Shown here piece by piece: positions 17,551-27,319 of a DNA stretch of 64,000 bases. Below the pieces are notes generated by a model that saw only the letters and a program-made list of their open reading frames with translations, did not search any database and was not told the DNA's origin. The DNA is from Woeseiaceae bacterium (lineage in GTDB: Bacteria > Pseudomonadota > Gammaproteobacteria > Steroidobacterales > Woeseiaceae), in the NCBI GenBank assembly GCA_024640365.1, contig JAHEFE010000002.1, positions 1 through 64,000 of the forward strand. Reading direction: 5' to 3'. A program made the translations under genes and the position numbers. Numbering within the stretch: the stretch's first letter is position 1; every line of letters begins with the position of its first letter.

Positions 17551-18777
17551 ATGAAACGAGCAATAATCCTGGTCATGGACTCATTCGGTATCGGGGCGAC
17601 ACCGGATGCGGATAAGTTTGGTGACGTTGGTGCAAATACGCTGGGCAGTATTGCTCGGGTAACATCGGCGGCTCATAAAGCAGGAAAACGTGCGACGCCG
17701 TTGACGCTACCAAATCTCGCCAGGCTTGGCTTGTTCGAGGCAGCCGCAGAAAGTGCGGGCGAATTTCCGGCGGGTTGCACTCGTGCCGATGAGAAAATCG
17801 GTGCCTATGGTTATGCCAGCGAACTCAGTAGTGGCAAGGACACACCGAGTGGTCATTGGGAAATCGCGGGCGTACCTGTCTTGTTCGACTGGGGCTACTT
17901 CAGCGACAAGACAAATTCATTTCCACCGCCTTTGCTGGATGAGCTCATTCGAAGAGGAAAGCTTCCCGGCGTGCTGGGCAACTGTCATGCGTCGGGCACA
18001 ACGATTATTGCAGATCTCGGCGAAGAACATATGCGCAGCGGCAAGCCGATAGTCTATGCCTCCGCCGACAGTGTGTTTCAGATTGCATGCCATGAAGAGA
18101 GTTTCGGTTTGCAGCGGCTCTACGATTTGTGCGATATCGCTCGCGAACTGGTCGATGAATACAAGATCGGTCGAGTAATTGCGCGCCCGTTCGTTGGCAG
18201 CAGCGGCAAAACTTTTGAACGTACCGGTAACCGTCGGGATCTGACGGTGCCGCCGCCGTCACCCACGCTGCTCGACAAACTTGTAGCTAGTGGTGGCGAG
18301 GTAGTCAGCGTTGGCAAGATAGCCGACATATATGCGCACCAGGGTATAACGACCAAAATTAAAGCCACCGGCAATGCGGCGCTGTTTGATGCCACTCTGG
18401 ATGCCGTGCATTCGGCGCCTGACCGGTCAATTGTTTTTACCAACTTCGTTGATTTCGACATGCTGTATGGCCATCGCCGTGATGTCGAAGGGTACGCGAA
18501 AGCACTGGAGTATTTTGATCGCCGCCTACCAGAGTTGTACGCGATCATGCAGCCTGAGGATGTGATGATTATATGCGCAGACCATGGCTGCGACCCGACC
18601 TGGGCTGGATCGGATCACACCCGCGAGAATATTCCCGTGATTGCTTATGGTGAACGAGTGCCGCCAGGGTCACTGGGTCATCGACAGACATTTGCCGATA
18701 TCGGACAAAGCCTGGCTGCTTATTTCAACCTGCCACCGATGGATTATGGCACTTCCTTTCTTGCCGCTGGCGACTAG
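17551..18777 (+). CDS. deoB: Phosphopentomutase
   Basis: This 408-aa enzyme converts (deoxy)ribose 1-phosphate to the 5-phosphate, linking nucleoside phosphorylases to DeoC or the pentose phosphate pathway. Alkaline phosphatase-superfamily metal sites are visible: [20 protein letters not shown] at residue 10, DTPSGHWE near 97, and [14 protein letters not shown] near 345. Length is typical. GGAG lies upstream of the ATG. It is the second gene of the nupC-deoB pair and converges with the deaminase lipoprotein gene 21 nt beyond its stop. Confidence 0.95.
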   Translation: MKRAIILVMDSFGIGATPDADKFGDVGANTLGSIARVTSAAHKAGKRATPLTLPNLARLGLFEAAAESAGEFPAGCTRADEKIGAYGYASELSSGKDTPSGHWEIAGVPVLFDWGYFSDKTNSFPPPLLDELIRRGKLPGVLGNCHASGTTIIADLGEEHMRSGKPIVYASADSVFQIACHEESFGLQRLYDLCDIARELVDEYKIGRVIARPFVGSSGKTFERTGNRRDLTVPPPSPTLLDKLVASGGEVVSVGKIADIYAHQGITTKIKATGNAALFDATLDAVHSAPDRSIVFTNFVDFDMLYGHRRDVEGYAKALEYFDRRLPELYAIMQPEDVMIICADHGCDPTWAGSDHTRENIPVIAYGERVPPGSLGHRQTFADIGQSLAAYFNLPPMDYGTSFLAAGD

Positions 18778-18798
18778 GCCACCGCTGGCCGGATAGAG

Positions 18799-20253
18799 TC
18801 AGCTTTTATTCTTCGCGGCCAGTGCCGCCTGGATGCGCCCTGCTAACTCATTGGCTTCACGACGGACTCGCTCGGTGTCTATGGTAAGAATTTTGTGATC
18901 GCGCATCAAAACCTTGCCATCAACAACGACCGACGCCACGTCTTGTTCGTCTGCCACATAAACGAGATGCGATAACACGTCGTAGGTCGGTACGAAGTGT
19001 ACGTCATCGAATGACACCTGGATCAGGTCGGCGCGCAGTCCTTTGGTCAGCGCCCCTATTTGGTCGCCGAGCCCTATGGCTTCGGCACCACCACTGGTTG
19101 CCATGCGCAGGACAGCGGTCGCTGGCAGTGCTTCGGGATTCATTTGATCGACCTTTTGCAATAAAGCGGCAAGGCGCATCTCTTCCCACATATCGAGGTC
19201 GTTATTGCTGGCGGCACCATCTGTTCCCAGACCCATATAGACACCGGCTGCCAGCATCTCGGTTACCGGCGAAATACCGGACGCAATCTTCATGTTGGAC
19301 GTTGGGTTATGGATCACGCCAACTTTGCGTTTAACAAGTATGGGAATCTCTTCAGCCGTCGGCCAGACGACATGGGCGGCAATAGTGGGGCCATCGAAAA
19401 AACCTATCGATTCCATGAAATCGATAGAGGTCATACCGTAAGTCTCTTTCGAGTAGTTTATTTCATAAGGTGACTCGGAGAGGTGAATGCTGATGGGTAC
19501 ATCAAGGTCTATAGCGGCGGCGCGCACGGCCTTTAGCTGTTCGCCATTCAACGTATAGTCGGCGTGCGGTCCGAAAATTGGCATGATGCGATTGTTCTTT
19601 CCTTTCCAGCGCTTGATGAATTCAATGCCTTTGCGCAATGCATCGTCGGCATTCTCAGCATCCGGGCTGCGCTGATCGATAACCGTAGTTGCGATCAGAG
19701 AGCGTAATCCGCAGCTTTCCACAACCTGTGCGATCGTATCCGGGAAGTAATACATGTCGACGAAAGTGGTTGTGCCGCCACGAATCATTTCCCAGCAAGC
19801 GAGCTCGGTACCGATGCGTACGAAGTCGGCGTCGACAAATTCAACTTCGGCCGGGAAAATATAATTGTTTAACCAGTCCATCAGCGCGAGGTCGTCAGCG
19901 ACACCGCGCAACAGCGTCATGGCGGCGTGCGTGTGACCGTTGATTAGCCCTGGCATAACGATACGCCCGGCGCCTGGAAGCGTTTCGGTGGCTGCGTAGC
20001 TTTTATTGATGTCGCTCTCAGTGCCCACATCGATAATAAAGCCATCTTTCACAGCAACCGCGCCGTTCTTAATGACATCGCCCGTAGCATCCATGCTGAT
20101 AACATAGTCACCGGCAATAATCAGATCTACTGCGGCACGGCTATCGGCTGGTTGAGCCGCTTCTTTTTCGGCCGGCGGACTGCAGGCACTGACAAGAGCC
20201 ATCCCTACAAAAAGTAAAATGAGTTTGAGGGTTGTACTACGGTAAGTATTCAT
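18799..20253 (-). CDS. MtaD/TrzA-type deaminase-like amidohydrolase lipoprotein
   Basis: This 484-aa protein (start at MNTYRSTTL; an ATG three codons upstream is also possible) has a lipoprotein signal with lipobox VSAC. The mature domain matches 5'-methylthioadenosine/S-adenosylhomocysteine deaminases and related TrzA/AtzB hydrolases: NGHTHAAMTLLRG metal site, FGPHADYTL, the substrate pair IHLSESPYE, and GTDGAASNNDLDMWEEMR. Cytosolic relatives deaminate adenosine derivatives or guanine. Here the lipid anchor would put the activity outside the cytoplasm, beside genes for adenosine uptake and breakdown. It is divergent from add, with about 158 nt between the starts. Substrate is inferred. Confidence 0.75.
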   Translation of the reverse strand: MNTYRSTTLKLILLFVGMALVSACSPPAEKEAAQPADSRAAVDLIIAGDYVISMDATGDVIKNGAVAVKDGFIIDVGTESDINKSYAATETLPGAGRIVMPGLINGHTHAAMTLLRGVADDLALMDWLNNYIFPAEVEFVDADFVRIGTELACWEMIRGGTTTFVDMYYFPDTIAQVVESCGLRSLIATTVIDQRSPDAENADDALRKGIEFIKRWKGKNNRIMPIFGPHADYTLNGEQLKAVRAAAIDLDVPISIHLSESPYEINYSKETYGMTSIDFMESIGFFDGPTIAAHVVWPTAEEIPILVKRKVGVIHNPTSNMKIASGISPVTEMLAAGVYMGLGTDGAASNNDLDMWEEMRLAALLQKVDQMNPEALPATAVLRMATSGGAEAIGLGDQIGALTKGLRADLIQVSFDDVHFVPTYDVLSHLVYVADEQDVASVVVDGKVLMRDHKILTIDTERVRREANELAGRIQAALAAKNKS

Positions 20254-20340
20254 TCCATTCATCCCATGATCGGCTTGCTGCCATAACGCTGCAAAACGCG
20301 GTGAAACAATGTCAGCAAAAGAATATTTGTGCATACTACC

Positions 20341-20368
20341 TTGCCGCAAAACAGAAATAGAATAAATT
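20341..20368 (+). promoter_or_regulatory. Candidate promoter for add-deoA
   Basis: TTGCCG (20341-20346), a 16-bp spacer and TAAATT (20363-20368) precede the add ATG by about 44 nt. Match to consensus is moderate and was judged by eye. Confidence 0.3.
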
Positions 20369-20411
20369 CGAACTGGAATTTGCCCGGTTTCCTGTCAGAA
20401 TAGCTAACTCT

Positions 20412-21422
20412 ATGAATATTAAGTTAATTCCAAAAGTCGAGTTGCATTGTCATCTCGAAGGCTGCTTTCGACCTGCGACGGTAATGGAGCTTGGGAAAAC
20501 GCTCGGATTACCGGTGCCAACGGAGCGAGATGCTTTTCGTGAGCAATGGATGATTACCCGACCATTACAAAGCTTGCAGGCGGCGCTGCAGTGCTTCGTC
20601 AATATTCAGTCCGTTTGGTGCGCCGAGGAAGCCATTGAGCGCCTTACTTTTGAGGCGGTAGAAGATGCGCGCGATCAGGGTATTCGTATCATCGAATTTC
20701 GTTACTCTCCTGATTTCATAAAGAATGGTCACGCCCACTTGAACTTCGAAAAGATTCATAACGCCATATTGCGTGGCATAGCGCACGTGGACGAGAGCGA
20801 AATCGCTGTGGGTCTCATTGGCATCGTACAAAAAACGCTGTCACTCAAAGATGCCGAGTACACCACCGACTTCATAATCGAAAACAGAGAGACTTTCGTG
20901 GCTCTGGATTTCGCGGATCAGGACACGCACGCGTTAAATGCATATCGGCCAATGGTCGATAAAGCCCGCAAAAATGGTCTGAATCTGACAACCCATGCGG
21001 GTGAGGAAAAAACAGTCGATGCGGCCCAGCATGTGCGCGATGCGATTGAAGAGCTCGCGACCGAGAGGGTAGGACATGGTATCCACATTATCGATGATGC
21101 GGGGGTCATGGACCTGGTTATCGAACGCAATGTTGCGCTGGAAGTGTGCCCGACCAGTAACTGGCTGACAAACGCCGTTCCATCAACGGCACAGCATCCG
21201 ATTCGCCGTTTGTACGATGCCGGCGTGCCGTTGACGATAAACTCTGATGACCCGGGTTTGTTCGGTATAGACCTTTGTCATGAATACCAAATTTTGCGAG
21301 ATGAGCACGGATTTACAGATGCAGAGTTTGATCGTTGTAACGATGCGGCCGCGACCCATAGCTTTATATCTCTGGATAGAAAACGAAAAGCCTGGCCACG
21401 TGAAATCAAGGAATTGAAGTAA
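20412..21422 (+). CDS. add: Adenosine deaminase
   Basis: This 336-aa enzyme deaminates (deoxy)adenosine to (deoxy)inosine. All zinc and catalytic elements are present: VELHCHLEG near residue 8, the catalytic Glu in THAGEE near 195, VGHGIHIIDD near 218, and the metal Asp with its partner in INSDDPGLF near 276. Length is standard. Its stop overlaps the deoA start (TAATG), which couples translation. Inosine produced here would be split by DeoD, encoded at 36824. Confidence 0.93.
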   Translation: MNIKLIPKVELHCHLEGCFRPATVMELGKTLGLPVPTERDAFREQWMITRPLQSLQAALQCFVNIQSVWCAEEAIERLTFEAVEDARDQGIRIIEFRYSPDFIKNGHAHLNFEKIHNAILRGIAHVDESEIAVGLIGIVQKTLSLKDAEYTTDFIIENRETFVALDFADQDTHALNAYRPMVDKARKNGLNLTTHAGEEKTVDAAQHVRDAIEELATERVGHGIHIIDDAGVMDLVIERNVALEVCPTSNWLTNAVPSTAQHPIRRLYDAGVPLTINSDDPGLFGIDLCHEYQILRDEHGFTDAEFDRCNDAAATHSFISLDRKRKAWPREIKELK

Positions 21423-22744
21423 TGCTTTTTACTGATGTCATTCGCAAAAAGCGCGATGGTGCTGAATTGTCCGCTGACGAAATTCAATATTTTGTGGCCG
21501 GACTGACCGACGGCAGTTTGCCTGCAGAGCAGGTGTCGGCTCTCGCCATGGCGATCTTTTTGAACTCCATGAGTTTCACTGAGGCAGGATTCCTGACCAG
21601 GGCGATGGCAGCTTCCGGAACAATGCTGGATTGGAGTGCTGAAGGTCTTAATGGACCCGTTGTAGACAAGCATTCGACGGGTGGAGTCGGTGACAAAGTC
21701 AGCTTCATGCTGGCGTCCATCGCGGCAGCTTGTGGTTGCTATGTACCGATGATTTCCGGGCGCGGTCTTGGGCACACGGGTGGTACGCTGGACAAAGCCG
21801 GCAGTATTCCCGGGTATAACCCGACTCCGGATCTCGCGACTCTGAAGAAAGTGGTTAAGTCAGTTGGCTGTGCCATTATTGGTCAGACATCAGACCTGGC
21901 ACCCGCAGATCGTCGTTTCTATTCGATTCGTGACGTGACCGGAACGGTTGAATCTATCCCCTTGATCACCGCCTCTATTCTCTCGAAAAAAATAGCGGCC
22001 GGTCTCGATGCACTCGTCATGGATGTGAAAGTAGGTACGGGCGCGTTCATGGAAACGCTGGATGATGCTCGTGCGCTCGCGACCAGTATTACAAAAACTG
22101 CCGGTGCGGCGGGACTCAAGACGCACGCAATCATTACAGACATGAACGAAACGCTCGGGCTGACAGCTGGTAATGCGGTCGAAATCGCTGAGTCTGTTGA
22201 ATTTCTCACGAACACGCATCGCGAGACACGACTGGACCAGGTTGTCACGGCGCTCTGTGCCGAGATGTTAATAACCAGCGGCCAGGAAACCAGTGTAGAA
22301 GTCGCTCGAGGTCGAGTAATTGAGGCTATCGAGTCTGGCAAAGCGGCGGAAAAGTTTTCACGCATGGTTGCCGCGTTAGGTGGTCCGACAGATTTCATCG
22401 AAAAGTACATGGACTATTTGCCTGCAGCGGACATCGTCATGCCGGTCTGGCCCTCTGAGGAGGGCTATTTGACTGCGGTTAACGCACGCGCAGTGGGCAA
22501 TGCCGTCATAGTGCTGGGTGGCGGTCGTCGCACGCTGACTGACGAATTGGATCTGGCTGTAGGCTTTTCAGCTATTGCACCTGTCGGTGTCCAGGTTGGC
22601 AAGGAGAGGCCACTTGCCATGGTGCACGCATCCAGTGAGGCGAGTGCCGGCGCCGCGGTAAAAATAATGCGTGAGGCCTGCACGATTGGGGAGGCAGCAC
22701 CGCAAAAAAGATCCGTAATCTACGACGTGATTACGGCAAATTAG
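21422..22744 (+). CDS. deoA: Thymidine phosphorylase
   Basis: This 440-aa enzyme phosphorolyses thymidine and deoxyuridine to base and deoxyribose 1-phosphate. The family signature SGRGLGHTGGTLDK lies near residue 111, preceded by the phosphate-binding KHSTGGVGDKVS near 81. SIPLITASILSKKIAAGLDALVMDVKVG follows in two stretches near 178-205. It is translationally coupled to add and followed, across a candidate promoter, by the second nupC. Confidence 0.95.
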   Translation: MLFTDVIRKKRDGAELSADEIQYFVAGLTDGSLPAEQVSALAMAIFLNSMSFTEAGFLTRAMAASGTMLDWSAEGLNGPVVDKHSTGGVGDKVSFMLASIAAACGCYVPMISGRGLGHTGGTLDKAGSIPGYNPTPDLATLKKVVKSVGCAIIGQTSDLAPADRRFYSIRDVTGTVESIPLITASILSKKIAAGLDALVMDVKVGTGAFMETLDDARALATSITKTAGAAGLKTHAIITDMNETLGLTAGNAVEIAESVEFLTNTHRETRLDQVVTALCAEMLITSGQETSVEVARGRVIEAIESGKAAEKFSRMVAALGGPTDFIEKYMDYLPAADIVMPVWPSEEGYLTAVNARAVGNAVIVLGGGRRTLTDELDLAVGFSAIAPVGVQVGKERPLAMVHASSEASAGAAVKIMREACTIGEAAPQKRSVIYDVITAN

Positions 22745-22745
22745 A

Positions 22746-22774
22746 TTAACGGCGACCAACCTGGTGGGTATACT
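22746..22774 (+). promoter_or_regulatory. Candidate sigma-70 promoter for the second nupC
   Basis: TTAACG (22746-22751), a 17-bp spacer and TATACT (22769-22774) begin 2 nt after the deoA stop and lie about 100 nt before the nupC ATG. The -10 is strong. The second nupC may thus be transcribed alone as well as by readthrough. Confidence 0.45.
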
Positions 22775-22876
22775 GGCTTTCGCATGGTCGCGCGTTTAAA
22801 CACAAAAAAATAACGGATTGAATGAACGTGGTTTTAAAACGCTGCTGCAAGACGCAATTAAACGAAGGGGTAAGAC

Positions 22877-24100
22877 ATGTCGGGTAACTTTATCGGTTTG
22901 GCAGGCATCGCTGTACTTCTGGGAATCGCTTTTTTGATTTCAAGTAATCGCAAGGCCATCAACTTGCGCGTGGTGGGCGCAGCATTTGCATTGCAGGTGG
23001 CTGTGGCAGCATTTGTCCTGTATTCCGATATTGGCATTGCGGTAATCGATTCACTGAGCAACGGTATCCAGTCGATCATCAATTTTTCCCAGGAGGGAAT
23101 TGTAATGGTGTTCGGCCCGCTGGCCGATCTTGACAAAGTGGGATTCAGTTTCGCGGTCAAGGTTCTTCCGGTAATCATCTTTTTTTCAGCGCTCATGTCC
23201 GTGCTCTACCACCTTCGGGTCATGGAATGGATTGTCAAACTGGTCGGCGGTTTTTTACACAAGGTTATTGGGACCGGTGCCATTGAGTCGATGAATGCGG
23301 CGGCAAATATCTTTGTTGGCCAGACAGAGGCGCCGCTCGTTGTCCGGCCTTATCTCAAGGGACTCACCGAGCCGCAGCTCTTTGCGGTAATGGTATCCGG
23401 CCTCGCATCAATAGCCGGCACAGTGCTCGCGGCGTATTCAATGATGGGTGCCGATATGCGTTATTTGCTGGCGGCGGCATTCATGTCGGCTCCGGGCGGT
23501 TTGTTGATGGCGAAAATAATGATGCCCGACGATCAAGTCGTTACGGCGGGCAAGCCAGAAAAGTTTGTGATGGAGCGGAGCGAACACAAGAATGTCATTC
23601 TAGCGGCGGCATCGGGTACTACGGATGGCCTGCGGCTGGCGGCGAATATCGGTGCTATGCTGATCGCCTTTGTCGCGCTGATCGCGATGCTCAATGGCCT
23701 GGTGGGCTGGGTAGGTGGTTGGTTCGGATTCGCGCTGACCTTGCAGAAGATCCTTGGCTGGTTGTTTGCGCCCCTCATGTACCTGCTTAGCGTCCCCTGG
23801 GCTGAGGCGCAGGCGGCGGGTGCGCTGTTTGGCGAAAAGATCATCCTTAATGAGTTTGTTGCCTTCTCGCATCTCAAGGATATCCTCGGCGATGCCAGTA
23901 CGCGCACCTATGCGGTCACGACTTTCTCGCTGTGTGGATTTGCGAATCTGTCGTCTATTGCGATTTTGCTGGGTGGTCTCGGAGTGCTTGTGCCCGAAAA
24001 ACGTGACCTCATCGGTCAGTTTGGTCTGAAGGCGGTGGCTGCAGGTTCTCTATCGAATCTGATGAGTGCCGCGCTGGCGGGTTTGTTACTGACGTTCTGA
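22877..24100 (+). CDS. nupC: Concentrative nucleoside transporter, second copy
   Basis: This 407-aa CNT-family carrier has the same helix pattern and signatures as the copy at 16307: [17 protein letters not shown] near residue 154, [33 protein letters not shown] and [24 protein letters not shown] precedes the ATG. The two copies differ widely in the cytoplasmic loop after PGGLLMAK and may differ in substrate range, for example purine against pyrimidine nucleosides. This is inferred from co-location with add-deoA against deoB. Confidence 0.92.
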   Translation: MSGNFIGLAGIAVLLGIAFLISSNRKAINLRVVGAAFALQVAVAAFVLYSDIGIAVIDSLSNGIQSIINFSQEGIVMVFGPLADLDKVGFSFAVKVLPVIIFFSALMSVLYHLRVMEWIVKLVGGFLHKVIGTGAIESMNAAANIFVGQTEAPLVVRPYLKGLTEPQLFAVMVSGLASIAGTVLAAYSMMGADMRYLLAAAFMSAPGGLLMAKIMMPDDQVVTAGKPEKFVMERSEHKNVILAAASGTTDGLRLAANIGAMLIAFVALIAMLNGLVGWVGGWFGFALTLQKILGWLFAPLMYLLSVPWAEAQAAGALFGEKIILNEFVAFSHLKDILGDASTRTYAVTTFSLCGFANLSSIAILLGGLGVLVPEKRDLIGQFGLKAVAAGSLSNLMSAALAGLLLTF

Positions 24101-24128
24101 TTTGATCCGGACCGGATGCGGGTCAGAA
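24095..24128. repeat. Nested inverted repeat between convergent nupC and cdd
   Basis: Outer arms TTCTGA (24095-24100) and TCAGAA (24123-24128) enclose ATCCGG-A-CCGGAT (24105-24117). It overlaps the nupC stop codon and lies 14 nt from the end of cdd. Likely a weak terminator or 3' hairpin; no long T-run. Confidence 0.4.
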
Positions 24129-24141
24129 AAGTGTTGCGGCC

Positions 24142-24543
24142 CTAGAGCAGGCTAAAGGATGCCGGCAGCAGTTCGGCATCTGAGTATTCCGCGACTCCGC
24201 CGTCGGCCTGCAACAGGATTATTCGCGTATCTGCGTCTGAGAATTCATGTATGCGCTGCCGACAGCCACCGCAGGGCGTGCAATTTCCGGACGCCACCGG
24301 TTCACCAACTACCGCTATGGTCGCTATACGGCGTCCGCCTGCCGCTACCATCGCCGCAATGGCGCTGGTCTCTGCGCAGTTGCCCTCCGGATAGGAAGCA
24401 TTCTCCACGTTGCAACCGATGTGCACATTGCCATCCGTATCGAGGATGGCGGCTCCGACTCGATAGTCAGAGTAGGGTGCGTGCGCGAGTTTGCGTACCT
24501 GCTTTGCTTTATCGAGCAACTCTTTGTCACTGATGGTAGTCAC
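24142..24543 (-). CDS. cdd: Cytidine deaminase
   Basis: This 133-aa enzyme is of the small homotetrameric class and converts (deoxy)cytidine to (deoxy)uridine, which DeoA can then split. The zinc-binding and catalytic motif CAE is in EGNCAETSAIA near residue 53 and the PCxxC motif in TPCGGCRQRI near 89. Substrate-binding NVENASYPEG is present. The start is GTG at 24543, with GAGGA about 9 nt upstream inside the end of the preceding gene. Only 5 nt separate it from the acid phosphatase gene, so they form an operon: a nucleotide phosphatase and a nucleoside deaminase. Confidence 0.93.
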   Translation of the reverse strand: MTTISDKELLDKAKQVRKLAHAPYSDYRVGAAILDTDGNVHIGCNVENASYPEGNCAETSAIAAMVAAGGRRIATIAVVGEPVASGNCTPCGGCRQRIHEFSDADTRIILLQADGGVAEYSDAELLPASFSLL

Positions 24544-24548
24544 CGCTA

Positions 24549-25370
24549 TTAGTCCTCGGGGTTGCCGCTATCAATGAAGCTGGTCCACGATCCGTGCATG
24601 GGGTTGGGTAATATGTACCAGCCAAGGCCCCAATAATTACTGTGCTCCGACGTCATGCGCTTGCGATCTTCGGCCGTTGCGGCCGGGCAGGGTGCAACCG
24701 GTTTCGCCCGCACGCAGGGAATGAAGTCGCCGAGGTCATCGCCGAATAACATGATAACCCGATGAGTCTCGCCAACGAGATCCTGGCGTGAACGTTTCTC
24801 ACGATTCCATTCGGGGCGCTCGCCCACCAGCATCAGGTGATCCATATCCGTCTCGATCCCGGCTTCGGCTATATCCTGCAGCGTAATTGCTTTTTGCGGA
24901 CAATCGCCAGGGGCAAAATCGAGTTTCTTGCAGGGTCGGTTGGTTATGAAAAATACTTCAACACCCTTCTGTTGGGCAGTCTGGATAAACTCTGGCGCGC
25001 CGAGTATGCGTGCCGACGGGTTATTCATGTGCCAGTAATCAAACGCTTCGTGGGTGAATTCACTTTTCAGCTGCAACTGAAAACCGATATTGCTTACGGC
25101 GGTTTCATCGACGTCCAGAATGATCGCAACCGGTAGTTCGGCTGCATTTTCCTGGCTGGGCAGTGCGGACCAGTTGCTATCAGCGATCAACGCGTCGAGG
25201 TTGCGTGTAGCATCGTGATAAGCCTGTAATGTCAGCGCATCATATTCCGCAGCTGTGGCCACCCATGGCTTGCCGAGCTCCGGCACTTCGGCGGCGGGTT
25301 TGCTGGCACAGGCCGATAGAGCCGTTGCGATGCCTAATAGATAAATTGACGTGTTTCTGAAAATATTCAT
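24549..25370 (-). CDS. Class C acid phosphatase lipoprotein, e(P4) family 5'-nucleotidase
   Basis: This 273-aa protein has a lipobox (ATALSACASK, Cys near residue 21). It carries the class C/HAD nonspecific phosphatase motifs: IILDVDETAVSN near 83, FFITNRPCK near 143 and MLFGDDLGDF near 206. The e(P4) protein of Haemophilus is the type member: an outer membrane lipoprotein that dephosphorylates nucleotides, NMN and related esters. Here it would release nucleosides outside the inner membrane for NupC. It is the first gene of an operon with cdd. Confidence 0.88.
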   Translation of the reverse strand: MNIFRNTSIYLLGIATALSACASKPAAEVPELGKPWVATAAEYDALTLQAYHDATRNLDALIADSNWSALPSQENAAELPVAIILDVDETAVSNIGFQLQLKSEFTHEAFDYWHMNNPSARILGAPEFIQTAQQKGVEVFFITNRPCKKLDFAPGDCPQKAITLQDIAEAGIETDMDHLMLVGERPEWNREKRSRQDLVGETHRVIMLFGDDLGDFIPCVRAKPVAPCPAATAEDRKRMTSEHSNYWGLGWYILPNPMHGSWTSFIDSGNPED

Positions 25371-25616
25371 GCGACCTGCTTTTGTACTCCGTCTCCTGGA
25401 TTCAACCTTCTGCGCAGGATGCGGGAAAGGTCTGCGTGAGAATCTCTTGTGGCGGCTGAGATTAGCATGTTCGGCATCGAAAATCGCCGCTCAGAGACTC
25501 TCGAAAATGCGGATCGCGCTTGAAGAAATTGGAAGTGACTCGCTATATTGGGCCGCGGTCATGCAAAATGATTCGCCTCGACAGAATTTTTGCACCTCGC
25601 CACAAGGATCAGGGTA

Positions 25617-27224
25617 ATGCGCTTATTCAGGATTTCACTTCTCTTTGCACTCTGCCTGGTGGCAGCCTGCGCGTCTACTCATGCCGTAAAAGAGCAGGAT
25701 CGGGCTGCAGGACTGACATTCATACATATCAATGATACGTATCGCGTAGATGCCGTTGAGGAGCAAAAACGTGGCGGCTTCGGGCGCGTCGTGACTCTGA
25801 TTCGTCAATTACAGAAAGACGGTCGCGACGTGCGCGTGTTGCACGGCGGTGATTTTCTCTATCCGTCCCTTGAGAGCCAGATTTGGAATGGCGAGCAAAT
25901 GGTCGATGCAATGAACTTCATCGACGACATCGCGCCGATGTATGTTGTACCGGGTAATCACGAATTCGATAGACGGGATTCCACTGCGGTTGTGAATGCA
26001 GTGCGCATGTCTCATTTTGACTGGCTTGGTGACAACTGGTCGTTGCAGACCGGCGCGGCCGATGTCGATGCTAATGTCCATTCAGGGTTTATGTTCGAAA
26101 CCGGTGGTCACAAGGTCGGGATTTTCGCGCTGACGTTGCATGCCGACGACGGTGGCAATGACCGCGATTACCTCAAAATTAACGGCGACTATCTTGCCGA
26201 GGCGAAACGGGCGATTGCAGAGCTCGATGGTCGTGGTGCTGATTTGATTATCGGATTAACGCACTTGCATATCTGGACTGATATGCAAATTGCTGAACTC
26301 AAGGCACAGTATCCACAGTTTCTCGGCATCGTTGGGGGACATGATCATGAACCCGAGGATCATCCCGGAACGGCCGTTCGAGCGGCTGTCATGAAAGGCG
26401 CATCAAATGCCCGGGCGGTCTGGCGTATCAATGTCGAATTCGGTGCTGACGGCAAAGCCGCTGCTCTTGATGCTCGTATGATTACAATTGATGAACACAT
26501 TATCGACGACCCTGCTTATACGAAGATAGAGGAGAAGTGGCGCAGTCGTTTATTGGCGATGAAGCCTTTTCTGAAAGCACGTATAGGTACTGCTGAATCG
26601 CCACTGGATGCGCGAGAGGCGACCGTTCGCAGTGAAGAAAGCGCGTGGGGGAACTACATTGCTGATCAGATGCGCAAGGGCTTCGGCAAGCCAGTCGCTG
26701 ATTTTGCGTTCATCAATGGCGGCACGCTGCGACTCGACGATTACATTGCTGACGACATCACCTTTGAGGACATTTCCCGTACGTTTGGCTTTTCTTCTTT
26801 TATGCGCTTTATTACGTTATCGGGTGCCGACTTCAAAGAAGTTCTGGAAGCCGGCTATCGCGGCGCCCCAGCCAGTCAGGGCTATTTCCCCCAGGTTTCC
26901 GGCTTTCGCGTTTGTTTCGATCGGTCACGACCTGAGGGCGATCGCATAGTGCGCCTGGAATTGCCGGCGGCCGCGGGCTGGAAAGCGGTAGACCCGGCGA
27001 CCGACTACACGCTGGCGGTTCCGGATTTTCTGTACGGCGGTGGCGATGGCTATAACTTTGCGAAAGCTCGTAATGTCTCGCGGCCAGCCTCTGAGCTAAA
27101 GTACCTGGTCATTGATGCTATTACGCGTGAACAGGCGGCCGGTCGCTCCATTGCCCCTGTTGTTGATTCGAAAGCTCCGCGGCTTTACGAGATCAAGCAA
27201 GCAGGATCAGCGTGCTTTAAATAA
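25617..27224 (+). CDS. UshA-like 5'-nucleotidase / metallophosphatase lipoprotein
   Basis: This 535-aa protein has a short lipoprotein signal (MRLFRISLLFALCLVAAC). An N-terminal calcineurin-like phosphatase domain follows: FIHINDTYRV near residue 33, LHGGDFLYPS, PGNHEFDRR and VGGHDHEPEDH. The C-terminal 5'-nucleotidase domain includes FAFINGGTLRLDDY near 365 and PDFLYGGGDGYNFAK near 475. Family members hydrolyse 5'-nucleotides or nucleotide sugars in the periplasm or at the surface. The ATG at 25617 is supported by AAGGA 9-10 nt upstream and the signal peptide. It lies divergent from the e(P4)-cdd operon, about 246 nt apart, and ends at a terminator. Confidence 0.88.
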   Translation: MRLFRISLLFALCLVAACASTHAVKEQDRAAGLTFIHINDTYRVDAVEEQKRGGFGRVVTLIRQLQKDGRDVRVLHGGDFLYPSLESQIWNGEQMVDAMNFIDDIAPMYVVPGNHEFDRRDSTAVVNAVRMSHFDWLGDNWSLQTGAADVDANVHSGFMFETGGHKVGIFALTLHADDGGNDRDYLKINGDYLAEAKRAIAELDGRGADLIIGLTHLHIWTDMQIAELKAQYPQFLGIVGGHDHEPEDHPGTAVRAAVMKGASNARAVWRINVEFGADGKAAALDARMITIDEHIIDDPAYTKIEEKWRSRLLAMKPFLKARIGTAESPLDAREATVRSEESAWGNYIADQMRKGFGKPVADFAFINGGTLRLDDYIADDITFEDISRTFGFSSFMRFITLSGADFKEVLEAGYRGAPASQGYFPQVSGFRVCFDRSRPEGDRIVRLELPAAAGWKAVDPATDYTLAVPDFLYGGGDGYNFAKARNVSRPASELKYLVIDAITREQAAGRSIAPVVDSKAPRLYEIKQAGSACFK

Positions 27225-27270
27225 ACTTTGCGGCGGCAGCTCTTTTTGCCCGCTAATGGCACAGATAAAA

Positions 27271-27296
27271 AAAGGCCAACCCGAGGGTTGGCCTTT
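27271..27296. terminator. Rho-independent terminator after the nucleotidase gene
   Basis: AAAGGCCAACCC (27271-27282) pairs with GGGTTGGCCTTT (27285-27296); AGTTTTATT follows on the plus strand and a longer run (TTTTTTT after the stem) exists on the minus strand. It can serve both the nucleotidase gene and the convergent TonB receptor gene. Confidence 0.85.
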
Positions 27297-27319
27297 AGTT
27301 TTATTGCTTTGTTTTTTTA

